DNA of 64,000 nucleotides from Rhizaria sp. SCN 62-66 (taxonomy: Eukaryota > Rhizaria, unplaced). The first letter of the stretch is position 1, and every line of letters begins with the position of its first letter. Shown in pieces: positions 48,010-59,478 of the stretch. Location: assembly GCA_001724265.1 (NCBI GenBank), contig MEDY01000028.1, forward strand, positions 58,605-122,604, written 5' to 3'. Under the pieces are notes generated by a model. That model saw nothing but the letters and a program-made list of their open reading frames with translations, was not told the origin of the DNA and searched no databases. A program made the translations under genes and the position numbers.

Positions 48010-48426
48010 TTAGCTAGTGCGGAAGCGGCCGCCGCGCGCATGAGGGTTACCTGTCCCCGAGAATCCCCAGCCGCCCGACACACCACCGGGATTCACAGTC
48101 GTCGTATGGCCCTCAGCGCCGTAGTTGAAGTTGTCCCGGTGCGCACGGTGGCCGCGGAGCGCCTCCTCGCGCAGCAGCCCATGCTCGCCGGCGTACCCGG
48201 CGTGCGGGTCCATCGCGGCCGCGCGACCGGTGTCGCCCGGAAGGACACCGGCGGGCGTCTCGCCGATGTAGGGCAGACCGGGCGTGGCTTGCGGGGGACG
48301 GTGCGCGCGGCGCACGCGCCAGTCGGAGTTGGTCGCGGACGACGGGGAGATAAGCGCCAGGAGAAGAAGCAGCAGGGGCAGCAGCAGCGGGAGCAGGGGA
48401 GGAAGCGGGGTGCGGGACAGCGCCAT
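48010..48426 (-). CDS. Small secreted protein, unknown function
   Basis: 138 aa from the ATG at 48424-48426, which begins a strong signal peptide (MALSRTPLPPLLPLLLPLLL and on to about SSATNS). The mature part of about 105 residues is rich in Gly, His, Arg and Pro (HAGYAGEHGLLREEALRGHR, GGVSGGWGFSGTGNPHARGG), with no cysteines and no domain I recognise. Ends in TAA. The frame continues upstream to 48588, but that part has AT-rich codon use and is probably 5' UTR. A hydrophobic poly-Leu/Pro start could alternatively be a membrane anchor. Confidence 0.65.
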   Translation of the reverse strand: MALSRTPLPPLLPLLLPLLLLLLALISPSSATNSDWRVRRAHRPPQATPGLPYIGETPAGVLPGDTGRAAAMDPHAGYAGEHGLLREEALRGHRAHRDNFNYGAEGHTTTVNPGGVSGGWGFSGTGNPHARGGRFRTS

Positions 48427-49286
48427 CTTCGGGGCAGCTGAGAGAGAGCGAAGAGCTGAAGTGCGGCAGACGGAAGTGAATACAGATGCACGGTGAGCTT
48501 GGGAGACGAAATTAATAAGCAAAAGGATTAACCGTAGTGCGTTACGTATAGATCCTGCATTATTAATACCTGTTGTGTGATTGTTCAAGTTGCGGTGCGT
48601 TGTGGCGCGAGTGTCGGGGCAAGGAGCGGGATGCGTTTGGTGTTTATTTTTTTCGGTCTAGTGTGTGCGGGGTGCACACTTTTTCGCGCCCCCAAGTTTC
48701 CTGTCATTCCTTACATGTTGCACCATATGTCGTGCGTGCCTAGATGATATATCAATGTGAACGGGAAATTATCTTGACTCTGTTTATGTTCCTTCAATTG
48801 TTCGACTATTTATGGCCTGGATTATCTTCGAATCGGTGTTCTATCTCGTCCAACATGCTTGCTCAACACACTCTTTAGAGCTTCTAAACTTTTGCCAGGG
48901 TCTCCGCGAAAAAAGCTGTTGAGAACAAACTCACCATCGCATGACTTTTTCGACTCCTACATCTTTTATCTCCTACCTGTCATTTTCCGACAAAGACTTT
49001 TGTTCGCGCAGCACACCTGTCGCAAGCACATTTGCATCGCTTCCCGCCAACTTTCCGCCCCGTTCCACGACACGCTTTAGCTGCACTGACACCAGCTCAA
49101 AGTCCGCTGCTGCCTTACCGCCCCCAGGTCTATTGTTTCCGCACTACCAGCGAACCTAACATAACACAGCCTACGACTCCGTCTACTCAGCTTCGCTTGC
49201 TCTCCAAGTAAGCCGCGCCTAACGACTCTAAAACTTTCCACTTTACACAGACACACGTGCACAGCACAGAGCCTTTGACCTGCAGC
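48427..49286. other. Divergent intergenic region
   Basis: Between the small secreted gene (-) and ASF1 (+). AT-rich with a long pyrimidine-rich plus strand near ASF1. No gene seen; promoters are expected for both flanks. Confidence 0.5.
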
Positions 49287-50202
49287 ATGTCTATTGTCGT
49301 CACCGGTGTCCAGGTGCTGAACAACCCCACGAGCTTCACCAACTCCTTCCAGTTCGAGATCTTCTTCGACTGCCTCCACGCACTCCAGGAGCGTACGTAA
49401 CAACGCAACAGCAACAATCACACGAGCTCTTAAAAGCTCTGTATCTCAACCCCACTGATAGAATTTCACACCAATTTGCCTTAGCATTTTCCTGCAGTCC
49501 TGATATTTCTGTATGCAAACGTTCAGCCTGATTTGTGCTAATCTATTTCTGCTTCTGTCTTGTAATGTTTGTCTTTGTCTCGATTTGCGTCACGACACAG
49601 CGCTTGAGTGGCAACTCATCTACGCCGCGGACCCCGCTGACGAGTCCAAGGACCAGGAGCTCGAGTGCGTCCTCGTCGGCCCCGTCACCCTGGGCACAAA
49701 CAAGTTCGTTTTCGAGGCCCCTGCGCCCGACGCGTCCGCCATCTCCGGCTCCGACCTTCTTGGCATGACCATCGTCTTCCTTAAGGGGCTCTACCGCGAC
49801 GAAGAGTTCGTGCGCGTCGGCTACTACGTCAACGCCGGCTTCCCCGACGGCGCGCTGCCGGTCGACGAGGAGGGCCGTCCTGTGCTGCCCACGGTCATCG
49901 ACCCCGCCGCTCTGACTCGCACAATCGTCAACGAGCCCCGCGTGACGCGCCGTCTGATCCGCTGGGACGCGTCTGCCGAGGAGGCGCTCGCCGCTGAGGC
50001 CGCGGCTGCGGCGGCCGCTGCCGGCGCCGGCGCGGGCGAGGCGGGCGCCGCGGGCGGCGTTGCGATGGATGACGACGTGCTCGACCTCAGCCAGTTACCG
50101 GAGGTCGGTGAGGGCGACGGCGACGACGACGAGGAGGAAGAGGAGGGCGAGGAGGAGACCGGTGACATGGAGATCGACGTCCCCGCCGAGGTCCAATACT
50201 AA
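49287..50202 (+). CDS. ASF1: Histone chaperone ASF1
   Basis: Binds histone H3-H4 dimers in nucleosome assembly and disassembly. Two exons: 49287-49392 and 49601-50202; the intron begins GTACGT and ends CAG, phase 1. The 235-aa product starts MSIVVTGVQVLNNPTSFTNS and continues with FQFEIFFDCLHALQ-E-PLEWQLIYA across the splice. It then follows the whole immunoglobulin-like core (LECVLVGPVTLGTNKFVFEA, FVRVGYYVNAGF, PRVTRRLIRWD). After residue 155 the tail is Ala-rich, then strongly acidic (DDDEEEEEGEEE), like the acidic tail of yeast Asf1. Ends in TAA. Confidence 0.95.
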
Positions 50203-50617
50203 GCACCAAGCGCTGCACACACGTCACAACCTGTCTTGGTTCTTTTGGACGAACATTTTTATTTTTTTTCCTCATTGTATGTTGATAGTGGTTGCTTATT
50301 TTTCTATGTATTTGTTGCACCTACGTATGCTTGATATTAATATGGCGGCTGAGTGTCGATGCCCACTGTGCTGTTTGTTCTTGCAATACAATCCTGATTT
50401 TTGCTCACCAGTAATTGTGAGAGGTCCGACCAAGATACGACAGACCGAAACCAATGCACTGACTGTGTGCACCAATTTGATCGTCAAGTTGGACTTAGCC
50501 CAAATAAAACGAATTAACAAACATGGACAATTTTACATTTAATATTTGCCTTGCACATATCATCATTAACACGATCTTGTCTCAACTGAAGTTATCCCCA
50601 TCTTACAGTGCAACAGA
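50203..50617. other. Intergenic spacer
   Basis: Between ASF1 and PTPA, same strand. Contains an AATAAA near 50500 and no gene. Confidence 0.5.
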
Positions 50618-52246
50618 ATGAGTTCGCTCTTCCCCGCGCCCGTGGCGTCACCTGAGGCCGCAGTCGCGCAGTGGGCATCGCACCGCTTCAGCATGCCTCG
50701 TAAGCAGCTAACATGCGCGTCGCTGCTGCCGCGTCTGACCAGCTCGCTCTGGTTCGCACGTGTGACGGAGCTGGTGCAGAGTGTGCAAAGCGCTCTGGCC
50801 AATCGCCCGCGGCCGCCGCCCGCCGCCTCGCCCGCCGTCGCGCTCTTCTGCGCGCGGCTTTGCGAGGCCGCGGCCTGGGTGGACGAGATTCCGCCGCTGA
50901 CACAGGCGCAACGCTTTGGCAACCCCGCGTTCCGGACCTGGCACGCACGGTTGGCCGAGCGCGCGACCCACTGGATGACCGAGCTCGTCGACGCGTCGGA
51001 CCGTTTCCCCCCTGGCTGGGCCGCGGCTGATAACCTCACCGGCGCTGCTGCCGACGCGGCCGCACAGGAGCACGACGAGCTCGTGACCGACGCCGCGCAG
51101 GTTGCAAGCGCGACCGCCGCCGCTGACGCCGCCGCAGCCGCCGCGCAGGGCCCGAACCCCGCAGTCTCGCCCCACGGCGTCGCCGGCAGCGTCAGCGCGC
51201 TCGGCGTGGCCGCGACGCCCGCGCCCTGGGCCGCCGCCGCCGCGGCCGCTCGCGCGCCCCCCGCGGCTGCGTCTCCTTCTGCGGCCGCCGCCCTTGTGTT
51301 CTCCCCCGGCCGGCGCGCGACCGCGGCCGCCGAGCTTGCCGGTCTGTTCCTCGCGTCTTTCGGCAACCCCGGTCGGCTCGACTACGGCACGGGCCACGAG
51401 ATGTCATTTGCCGCGCTGCTCGCCGCGCTCTGCGCCCTGGGCGTGTACACCGAAGACGACCTGGGTTGTCTCGGCGCGCGCGTCTTTTCGGAGTATTTAG
51501 TGGTCGTGCGGCGTGTCCAGCGCACGTACTGGCTCGAGCCTGCCGGCAGTAAGGGCGCGTGGGGACTTGACGACTACCAGTTCCTGCCGTTTTTGTGGGG
51601 TGCTGCACAGCTCGCGCGCTGCCCCGAGCTCCCCACGCCCGCAGCGGCCGCTGCGAAGGCGCACGCGATGGCCGGAAATCAATCCGCAGCTGCGGCGTCG
51701 TCGCACTCTGGAAGTCAGGCTGCGACGACGGCTGCGGTGGCCGCGGTCCCCGCCAGCCAGGCCGCGCACGCCTCGTTCCCCACCGAGACCGACGGCGGCT
51801 GCGCTAACGCTGCTGCTGACGTCAGCAAGACCAGCCAGAGCGACCGTGAGCAGCAGCGGCAGCAGGAGGAGGAGCCGTCGCTGCTGCTGGACGCCGTGGC
51901 GTTCGTGTGCCGCGTCAAGACGGGCCCGTTGGCTGTGCATTCGCCGTACGTGGCGTCGCTGTTCGAAGTGCCGTCCTGGGAGCGTCTCGCGGCTGGGTTG
52001 TGTCGTATGTACGGAGGGGAGGTGCTCGCCAAGCTCCAGGTCATGCAGCATACGCTCTTCACATCGTTACTCTCCGCCGAACCGCCCGCGGACTGCGAGC
52101 CCTCTCAGCAGCGACAACCAGGCGCTGTGAGCGAGCAGCTGGACCCGAGGGCGGCGCACGTGGCGGCCGTGGTTGCGGCGGCGAACAAGGCGCGCAAGTC
52201 GGCGGCGGTGTTTGACCTGCCTGCCGCCATGTTCTCGTTCGATTGA
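50618..52246 (+). CDS. PTPA: Serine/threonine phosphatase 2A activator (PTPA)
   Basis: Peptidyl-prolyl isomerase-like activator of PP2A, acting on the catalytic subunit. Intronless, 542 aa. The N-terminal helical part (FGNPAFRTWHARLAERA) is followed by an Ala-rich insertion (about 150-230). The conserved core follows: FLASFGNPGRLDYGTGHEMS, FAALLAALCALGVYTEDDL and YWLEPAGSKGAWGLDDYQFL, which line the peptide- and ATP-binding groove. A second insertion of about 90 low-complexity residues (around 345-430) precedes the C-terminal helices (PYVASLFEVPSWERLAAGL). Known PTPAs are about 320-390 aa, so the extra length is insertions. Ends in TGA. Confidence 0.93.
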   Translation: MSSLFPAPVASPEAAVAQWASHRFSMPRKQLTCASLLPRLTSSLWFARVTELVQSVQSALANRPRPPPAASPAVALFCARLCEAAAWVDEIPPLTQAQRFGNPAFRTWHARLAERATHWMTELVDASDRFPPGWAAADNLTGAAADAAAQEHDELVTDAAQVASATAAADAAAAAAQGPNPAVSPHGVAGSVSALGVAATPAPWAAAAAAARAPPAAASPSAAAALVFSPGRRATAAAELAGLFLASFGNPGRLDYGTGHEMSFAALLAALCALGVYTEDDLGCLGARVFSEYLVVVRRVQRTYWLEPAGSKGAWGLDDYQFLPFLWGAAQLARCPELPTPAAAAAKAHAMAGNQSAAAASSHSGSQAATTAAVAAVPASQAAHASFPTETDGGCANAAADVSKTSQSDREQQRQQEEEPSLLLDAVAFVCRVKTGPLAVHSPYVASLFEVPSWERLAAGLCRMYGGEVLAKLQVMQHTLFTSLLSAEPPADCEPSQQRQPGAVSEQLDPRAAHVAAVVAAANKARKSAAVFDLPAAMFSFD

Positions 52247-52896
52247 TCATGTACGCGCTTTTGCAGAGTGACGTGCTGTGTGACAAATGTACAAGCTACG
52301 ATCTGAGCAGGGCCAGAGCTTTTATTGAATACATAGGATATTGATGCATCACTGTGATCTGATTGGAAGACGCTGGAGTAAATAAAAGATTGTTTTCTAT
52401 TTGTTGGAGCGTATTCGTATACACATGCAGATACAACGCAATAATTACGTGCGATGCGTATCTGCGAGTACGAAGAACACGTGTTGTTGGGTTCATTAGT
52501 AATAGGGTTGTTTGCTTGTTTTGGGTTTTCTCTAAATAGATCAGGGCAATAAATTACAACACTTCGTGCCTTTTCCACCTCCAGTCAGTCAATCACCGTC
52601 CTCTTAAGATTTCGCGTCCATTCCAGTCTCCATTTCATAGCTCTGTGCCGTTGCATCACAGCATCCTTTCACCGCATCAGCGCAAGCTTACACTCAGCAG
52701 CGTTGCTATACAACGCAGCTACACATACGCATGAGTGACGCGACTGAGAGAAGACGAGATCTTACGAAGCGAAGACGACGCCGGCCGCACCACGCGCTGT
52801 GCGAGCGTGCGTTTGCGATGACGTGCCGAGTTAGACTGGGACGGCTTAGACGAGGACCTTGACGCGGCGGTCTTCGACGCGGCGGTCTCCGGCGGT
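52247..52896. other. Convergent spacer with duplicated gene tail
   Basis: Between PTPA (+) and MRPL19 (-). It contains AATAAA signals for both strands near 52320-52385. Directly beyond the MRPL19 stop is a diverged second copy of that gene's last codons (52850-52896). No separate gene. Confidence 0.6.
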
Positions 52897-52922
52897 TTAG
52901 ACGAGGGCCTTGACACGGCGGT
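52850..52922 (-). repeat. Duplicated 3' end of MRPL19
   Basis: The terminal codons DRRVKALV-stop are repeated downstream as DRRVKVLV-stop, with an extra DRRVE unit between. The two TAA codons are 48 bp apart. This is a small tandem duplication that spans the stop codon. Confidence 0.75.
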
Positions 52923-53803
52923 CGGTGATGGGGAGGTCGCGGAAACGGTAGAGCTTGCGCTGGGTCTTCTCGAAGCCGCGCTCCTTGAGGCGGTCGATGA
53001 CCTCAACCTTGCGGATGAAAGGCGAGTAGAGCGGGAACAACACCTCAACCTTGATGCCGTCGACGACGTTAATGACGGAGAACGAAGCGTCGATGTAGTC
53101 GGCGCGGCGCTTGGAGATGACCACGCCCTTGACGACCTGGAGCTTCTCTTCGCGCAGTGAGAGAAGCTGTGTGACGGCAATGCGGTCGCCGACATCAAAG
53201 CGCGGGATCTCGCGCGGAAGCTTCTTCAGCGTGGCGACCTCGTCGGCGCGGATGGCCGAGATGAGGGCCTTAGCGGTGGGGCGGCGCTCGGAGACGGGCA
53301 GCTTGCTCACGACGGGGGTGTCGAAAGGTTTGCGGGTGCGCGCAAACTGCTCCGCGGAGAAGGAGGAACCTTCCATGCTACAGAGAACAATGAGGGAAAC
53401 GTAGGCAAAATGAAAGCAGGGACAAGTGTGAGTGGCGGCAGCGTGCGCGAGCGGGCGGGAGCTGAGCGTGCGTGTAAAACGTTAGAGGAAGGTTAGGAGG
53501 CGACGAGGAGTAACACGTACCGCTGGGCGCGGCGCTCGAGAGAGGCCTTAGAAGGGGTCTTCACAGTGCGGAAGGTAGGCTGGTGGTACGGGGAGCTGTG
53601 GAACATGCGTCCCATACTCGCCTGCAGAGGGGTGGCCTGTGTGGGGAAACAATCAAGACGATGGCAGCGCAGGGTGCAAATGAGTGTCGGGCCAGAGCTG
53701 AATAGGACGGGATAGCGTGTGCAGACGGAGCTGAATATATAATTAAACGTACCTGAGTGGCGCACACCTTCGTAGCCGAAAGGATATTTCCAACCTTCAA
53801 CAT
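52897..53803 (-). CDS. MRPL19: Mitochondrial large-subunit ribosomal protein bL19m
   Basis: Three exons: 53803-53753, 53636-53521 and 53377-52897. Introns begin GTACGT and end CAG and TAG; phases are 0 and 2. The product is 215 aa. The C-terminal two thirds match bacterial L19: IPRFDVGDRIAVTQLL, LQVVKGVVISKRRADYIDAS, FSVINVVDGIKVEVLFPLYS, and IRKVEVIDRLKERGFEKTQR. The N-terminal exons (MLKVGNILSATKVCATQ, then MGRMFHSSPYHQPTFRTVKT) supply a basic, Ser/Thr-rich presequence expected for matrix import. It ends GCC-CTC-GTC-TAA. Divergent with RPC5, with about 390 bp between starts. Confidence 0.92.
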
Positions 53804-54193
53804 TTTGGGCTTATTCCAGGCAACCGAAGTTGGACTGAAATGGCTTCTGCTGAGACCGCAGCGCCCAGCGGTCGACACAAATCAAGCCGCCCACGGTCTT
53901 CGCCGAGTTGAGAGGTACCGAAAACGCGTCAAAACAGGGCTATATTTGCGTGTATAGTATTTATTTACTTTGTGTTTATTTTGATTGATTAGATATCTCT
54001 CATATTAAATTTATACGCCCGTCAACGGTCGTTGCACCCTTCGGAATGTATCCGCGCCGATGCGGTGCGAGTCCTGCCACAAGCAGTCTTCTCACCGCAC
54101 TCCTCCTGTCTCCCCTGCATCCCGTTTCCAGCTACTCTTCTTATTCCCACCAGCGCACACGCCAGACCCGTCTCTTGCCTGCGCTTTGCTCAC
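53804..54193. promoter_or_regulatory. Divergent promoter region (MRPL19 / RPC5)
   Basis: About 390 bp, with an AT-rich block at 53940-54015 in the middle. No specific element identified. Confidence 0.4.
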
Positions 54194-56097
54194 ATGATGT
54201 CTGCCGACCACGTTTCGGGCTCTGCCTCCGACGATGAGGACGAGGTGGTGCAGCGACTCCCCGTCTTCCTCTCGCAGGAGCTCGCCCACAACCTCTACCT
54301 GCTCCAGTACCCGCTCCGCGCCAAGGACCGTCCCTACACTGATGTCGGTACGCTCCTTTCTGACACTGTTACCACATCCTTGTTTCATCTGCTGTTTGTT
54401 TTCAGGCCCATGTCACCTCTCAAAGCCAAACCCGTCGTTACACCCTCTCACACATCTTCTTTCTGTCTTGGCTCTTCCATGCTTCTCCATCACTTCGTGT
54501 TGGTGTTGCTCTATCCAGGCGAGCTGACGGCCGCGCGCGTGAAGCCTCGTCAACGGCGCGTGGAGCTGGACTACGAGTTCGACGCCGAGGCCGCGCACAT
54601 CGATCCCGACGCCGACTACGACATGCCCAAGCTCACGCTCGCGTCGCAGACTGTGCCGCCCAAGTCTAACTATGCCGTTGCGCTTGTACGCGGCGGACGC
54701 GTTGTGCTCACCCCGCTGCACGCTATTTGCCGCATGACGCCCTCGTTCGAGCACGTTGAGAAGGCCCTCGATGAGGAGCGCGCTGACGCTGAGCGCAAGA
54801 AGGTACGCATGACAACCAACAGAAACAAAGCAAGATCGAATATAATAACACATTACTATTGGGATAGTTGTATGAGATACTATATGATGCCGAACTTCTC
54901 CCCGTTTGCATTCTCGCACTGCTGTGAACTCGATCTCGTTTCAAGAACGCCTGCATCCCACACCACATCACACTCATCTCAATCCATTTTCGATCGCATC
55001 ATGTTGTTGTTTTTGTTGTTGTCACTGTTTAGAACAAGGGCGCCGAGGCCGGCGGCGAAGATGAGGCCTCCGAGCTGGCACCCGTGCTGGTTAAGTTCCG
55101 CCGCCAGCAGGGCGTCGGCGGCGAGCGCGGCCTCTCACGCCGCATGACGTACCAGTACCTCAAGCTGCTGCAGGCGCAGGAAGGCTGGGTCGATCTCAAG
55201 GTCCACGATGAAGACGCGCCGTCGACGCGCCACCAGCACGACAAGCTCGTGTTGCTCCCGCGCAACGACGTGCCGTTCGCCATGCGCGCGCGCGAGTTCG
55301 CCGAGTACATCGCGCCGTCGACCGATATGTTCGGCGGCGCAGGGTTTATGGGCGCCGGCAACTCTGCCGCCGCCGCCGCGGACTCGGCGGCGTCGTCCGC
55401 GGCCGCTTCTTTCCGCTCGCAGGGCTCCTTTGGCGCCGGCGGAGTCGGCGGGCTGCCCGCGCCGGCGTCCTCGCTGGGCCTCGCTGGCGGCGGTATGCTT
55501 CCCGTGACGGGCTCCGGCATGCCGACCTTCGGCGGGCCGGGCGCGGGCGAGATCAGCGACGAGGCGCTCGCCGCTCGCGCACTGCAGCTGCTGCTTGCGG
55601 CCCGCGTCGCGTCGACCCGGCAGATCGTCGCCGCGCTCGGCGTCAAGACCGTGGAGATGCTGGAAATGCTTGTAGTGCGCATGACGCGCTTTGCGTATAT
55701 CGTGCAGGGCAACTGGGTGGTCAAGTCCGAGTCACTGTACGACCTCAAGCGCGTGCCGGCCGAGTACCGCCGGCTGCTCACACGTAACATGGCCATCTCG
55801 GCGTTCGGCGCGCGCGGCAAGCTCACGCGTGATGAGCTCTACGAGGCGACGTCGGCGGAACCCGAGGTGATGAACCAGGTGCTGGCCGAGCTGGGCGTGC
55901 GCGGCGGCGAGCGCGGACTGATGTACGACGACGGCAAGGCCGACACGGATCTGCTGGACCAGGGCGAGGTCGTGTTCAAGATGGCGCGTGATAATGATTT
56001 CCTGCATCATTTCCCCGACTTGGCGTCCGCGCAGGTTAAGGTCCTCGAGGCGCTCGAGACGCAGACGCGCGCGCTTCTTGTGCCATACAAGCAGTGA
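54194..56097 (+). CDS. RPC5: RNA polymerase III subunit RPC5 (POLR3E/Rpc37 type)
   Basis: Subunit of the TFIIF-like Pol III subcomplex. Three exons: 54194-54347, 54519-54802 and 55033-56097; both introns start GTACGC. The 500-aa product begins after an acidic stretch (ASDDEDEVVQRLPVFLSQEL) with the family start AHNLYLLQYPLRAK. It continues VELDYEFDAEAAHID, MPKLTLASQTVPPKSNYAVA and LTPLHAICRMTPSFEHVEKA, all Sin-N/RPC5 dimerisation-domain hallmarks. Exon 3 has RRMTYQYLKLLQAQEGWVDL and winged-helix-like segments (EALAARALQLLLAARVASTR). Animal RPC5 is longer (about 700 aa), yeast Rpc37 shorter (about 280). The next ATG, at 54197, is an equally good start. Ends in TGA. Confidence 0.87.
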
Positions 56098-56854
56098 ATA
56101 CCAACTCTGTTATACGCACGTAGCTGCGAAGCACGAGCTTATAAGCAACACATCAACTAAGCACACGGATTGCTCACTTGTATCGAGGATGTGCGCTTTC
56201 GGGCCCCAGAGTGGCCAGAATTTATACAATTGCGTATTTCCGATTAAGTGCACAAATGCCTTCAATGGTGATGGTTTCAAGCGAAAAGCAATTGGGCATA
56301 ATTTGACGTTATTTGCATTGTGCACGCAACAGCACATCAGCTTACTGTTTTGTAACCAGCAACATTGTCTCCACACGTCTGCAGCGCATTCGCATGATGC
56401 ACCGTCGGAAGTGCGTTTTAACTTATCGATATTAATATTCATAAACATGCAATTTTAGCACTGATATCTTGAGTAGTTGTCAAGTATCTTTAGTAACTCG
56501 TTTTAACGCACTTGTACAAATCTACTGCGACGCCACTAGGCGGCATACTTTAGAAACGCGGCGGGCAAATATTGAAGCCGCCTTCCGTGACATCAACATC
56601 ACTACAATATTGTAGGATTTGAAACATGCCACGTGAAAACCGTTGACGTGGTGTAAATATAGCTTCCAGGAGCATATCGAAATCTCGTTGCTATGTCGCA
56701 GTAAGTCCGCTGACAAAGCTGCGGGATTGCTCTGCAAGTGACCGTGAGCACTTACCATGGTACGAGCGACCGACAAGCGACACGACGGTCACCACACCTC
56801 CAAACCTGGCGAGCCAATCGATTCGCTTTCGTAGCAAAAAGCAAGTCTAACGCG
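56098..56854. other. Intergenic region
   Basis: Between RPC5 and citrate synthase, same strand. AT-rich. Short frames on both strands show no similarity I recognise. Confidence 0.5.
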
Positions 56855-58837
56855 ATGAGCCAGAACGTTCTTAGCCAGAACGTGGTTTCGGCCACGGAGA
56901 ACAAGTCCGCCGAGGACAAGTACGTCACTTTATCACAGCTAAATATGCCCCGCAATACTTTGCCCGTCCGGAGGTCTCGATCTTCCCCTTCACCTCTTCG
57001 TTTCCCGCCTCTTGCTGGCACTTGCACCCGGACGGTTGACTTTATATCCATAATGATCAGTATGTTCAGCACGTTATTCGTGCCCTGCGCCAGGAAATGC
57101 CGACGCTGCGTCGTTTTTGTTGCCCTAAACACGTCCTTCGCAGTTCCCGGCGATGTGGTTTCAGCAGACCCTCCTCGACGTCGGGCGACGTTCCAGTGCT
57201 TCCCCGGCTTTGTTTCTTCCAACAACAGTCTGAAAATGCACGAGTCCCAGTATTTCCACGGCTTGTTTCACATGACCCAAGTCGCGTTTCTTGGGTCTAC
57301 GTCGGTTTTGCATGCGCATTGCTCTTTTACGACGACGAATCCCCGCTTTTGCGCCGCATCAAGCCGGATTCTCTCCGCACCTCCGTTTCACTCACATCAT
57401 TAGCTCACCTAACGCATTTTCCTTGCTATTTCTATTTACACAACCGTGTTCTACAGGAAGAACACCCTTACCGTCACTGACAACCGCACGGGCAAGCAGT
57501 ACAACCTGCCGATCTATGCCAACACCGTCGACGGCAACGACGTGTTCAAGATCAAGGCCCCCACGGGCGCCGGTCTCCGCATGTTCGACCCCGGATACAT
57601 GAACACGTGCTCTACCCGCTCTAAGGTCTGCTTCATTGACGGCGCAAAGGGTATCCTGCGCTACCGTGGCTACCCCATCGAGCAGCTCGCCGAGAAGTCT
57701 ACCTTCCTTGAGGTCGCGTTCCTCCTCATCCACGGCGAGCTGCCGACCCCGCAGCAGTCTGCCTACTTCAACACCCGCGTGATGCGCCACACGTACATCC
57801 ATGAGGAGCTGAAGAAGATGATGCGCTCGTTCCGCTACGACGCGCACCCCATGGGCATGGTCATGTCCACGGTCGCCGCCATGGGCACCTTCCACCCCGA
57901 GGCCAACCCGTCGCTCGCTGGCCAGGACTGCTATAAGGACATCACTCTCCGCAACAAGCAGGTCCACCGCGCGCTGGGCACCATGTCTACCATCTCGGCC
58001 TACGCCTACCGCCACCGCATCGGCCGCCCCCCGGTTGACCCGTCCAACTCGCTCGACTACGCCGAGAACTTCCTCTACATGCTCGACCGTCTCAACCACA
58101 AGAACTTCAAGCCTCACCCGCGTCTCGCGCGCGCGCTTGACGTGCTCTTCATCCTGCACGCCGACCACGAGCAGAACGCGTCTACGGCCGCCATGCGCCA
58201 CCTCACCTCGACCGGCGTCGACGTCTACTCCTGCCTCGCCGGCTCCGTCGCCGCGCTCTACGGCCCCCGCCACGGCGGCGCCAACGAGGCCGTGGTGCGC
58301 ATGCTCGAGGAGATCGGCGACATCTCCAACATTCCCGCCTTCATCGAGGGCGTCAAGAACAAGACGCGCCGTCTCATGGGCTTCGGCCACCGCGTGTACA
58401 AGAACTACGACCCCCGTGCGCGCATCATCCGCACCATCGCCGAGGAGGTTTTCTCCATCCTCGGCAAGGAGCCGTTGATCGAGGTCGCCGTCGAGCTCGA
58501 GCGCATCGCGCTGTCGGACAAGTACTTCGTTGACCGCAAGCTCTACCCCAACGTCGACTTCTACTCCGGCCTCATCTACAAGGCGATGGGTTTCCCCACA
58601 GATTACTTCCCTGTGCTCTTCACCATCCCGCGCACGGCGGGCTGGCTCGCGCACTGGTACGAGTTCAACGACGACAAGGACAACCGCATCGTGCGCCCCT
58701 TCCAGATCTACGAGGGCTACGGCGCGCGCGACTACGTCCCCGAGGACGCCCGCGCGAGCGGGCCTACTGTCAAGGACGGCATCTTCTCCAACTCGTCCGC
58801 CGAGTCCAAGCGCCGCTCCGCCGGCTCCGACGTCTAA
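56855..58837 (+). CDS. CS: Citrate synthase
   Basis: Condenses oxaloacetate and acetyl-CoA. Two exons: 56855-56919 and 57457-58837; the 537-bp intron starts GTACGT and ends CAG, phase 2. The 481-aa protein carries the catalytic triad: His294 (GPRHGGANE), His333 (GFGHRVYKNYDPRA) and Asp389 (LYPNVDFYSG), plus the substrate loop HADHEQNAS (from residue 256). It resembles the bacterial type II and plant peroxisomal group rather than the animal mitochondrial group. The N-terminus (MSQNVLSQNVVSATENKSAE) is not a typical amphipathic presequence, and the C-terminus (AGSDV) is not a PTS1, so location is undecided. Ends in TAA. Confidence 0.95.
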
Positions 58838-59478
58838 GCGCTCCGTGCGGACACGGAACCAGTGGACCATGCGTGCGTGCGTTTGTTGACACGTATTTAA
58901 CGACGATGCGATGAGAGCTATACTCTTTCTACGCGAGACGAGTCAGCACTTGCTGCTGCTGCATTTGTGCCCTCCTATGTAAGGACAGTGCTTTGTCGTA
59001 TCGTCTTTCTTCTTTTTTCTCTTGTCCGTTTGTCTGTTTGCGCTAGTGACAAAGGAAACCTGCGCTGGTTTGCTCGTTTGTGGTGTCTTATATCTGAACG
59101 CAAGCTAGCTAGCAGCACACTAATGTAACATAACCGTTGTTTGTTGTTTGCTTCCAATCTGAGCACTTACCGTAACATCGCAAAAGCAACAGCCACCTCA
59201 ACATTAATATCTCAATAACAAACTATAATATGAACACCTGTCTCGTATTCAAATCATTTTCTGTCAATCGTCGCGTACGTGTTTGTTGGGGGGAGCTTGG
59301 CTGTGCAGAATACAAGTGCATTTCAAAACAGTATGACATATACCATATCCCGCCTTCATGTTCTAATGATTGTTTGTATGACAATATTATGAATACTTTT
59401 GACTACTGTCTTGGCCATCGTTGTCGTTTAGAAATAAATGAATGAGTTAACACCACACAAACTACGCATCTCGACAAC
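58838..59478. other. Convergent spacer
   Basis: Between the 3' ends of citrate synthase (+) and POP5 (-). AT-rich toward 59200-59450. No gene seen. Confidence 0.5.

Noticed and set aside
57392-58870. 492-codon minus-strand frame opposite citrate synthase
   Set aside because: Antisense shadow of a conserved gene for the same compositional reason; it also runs across the exon 2 boundary.
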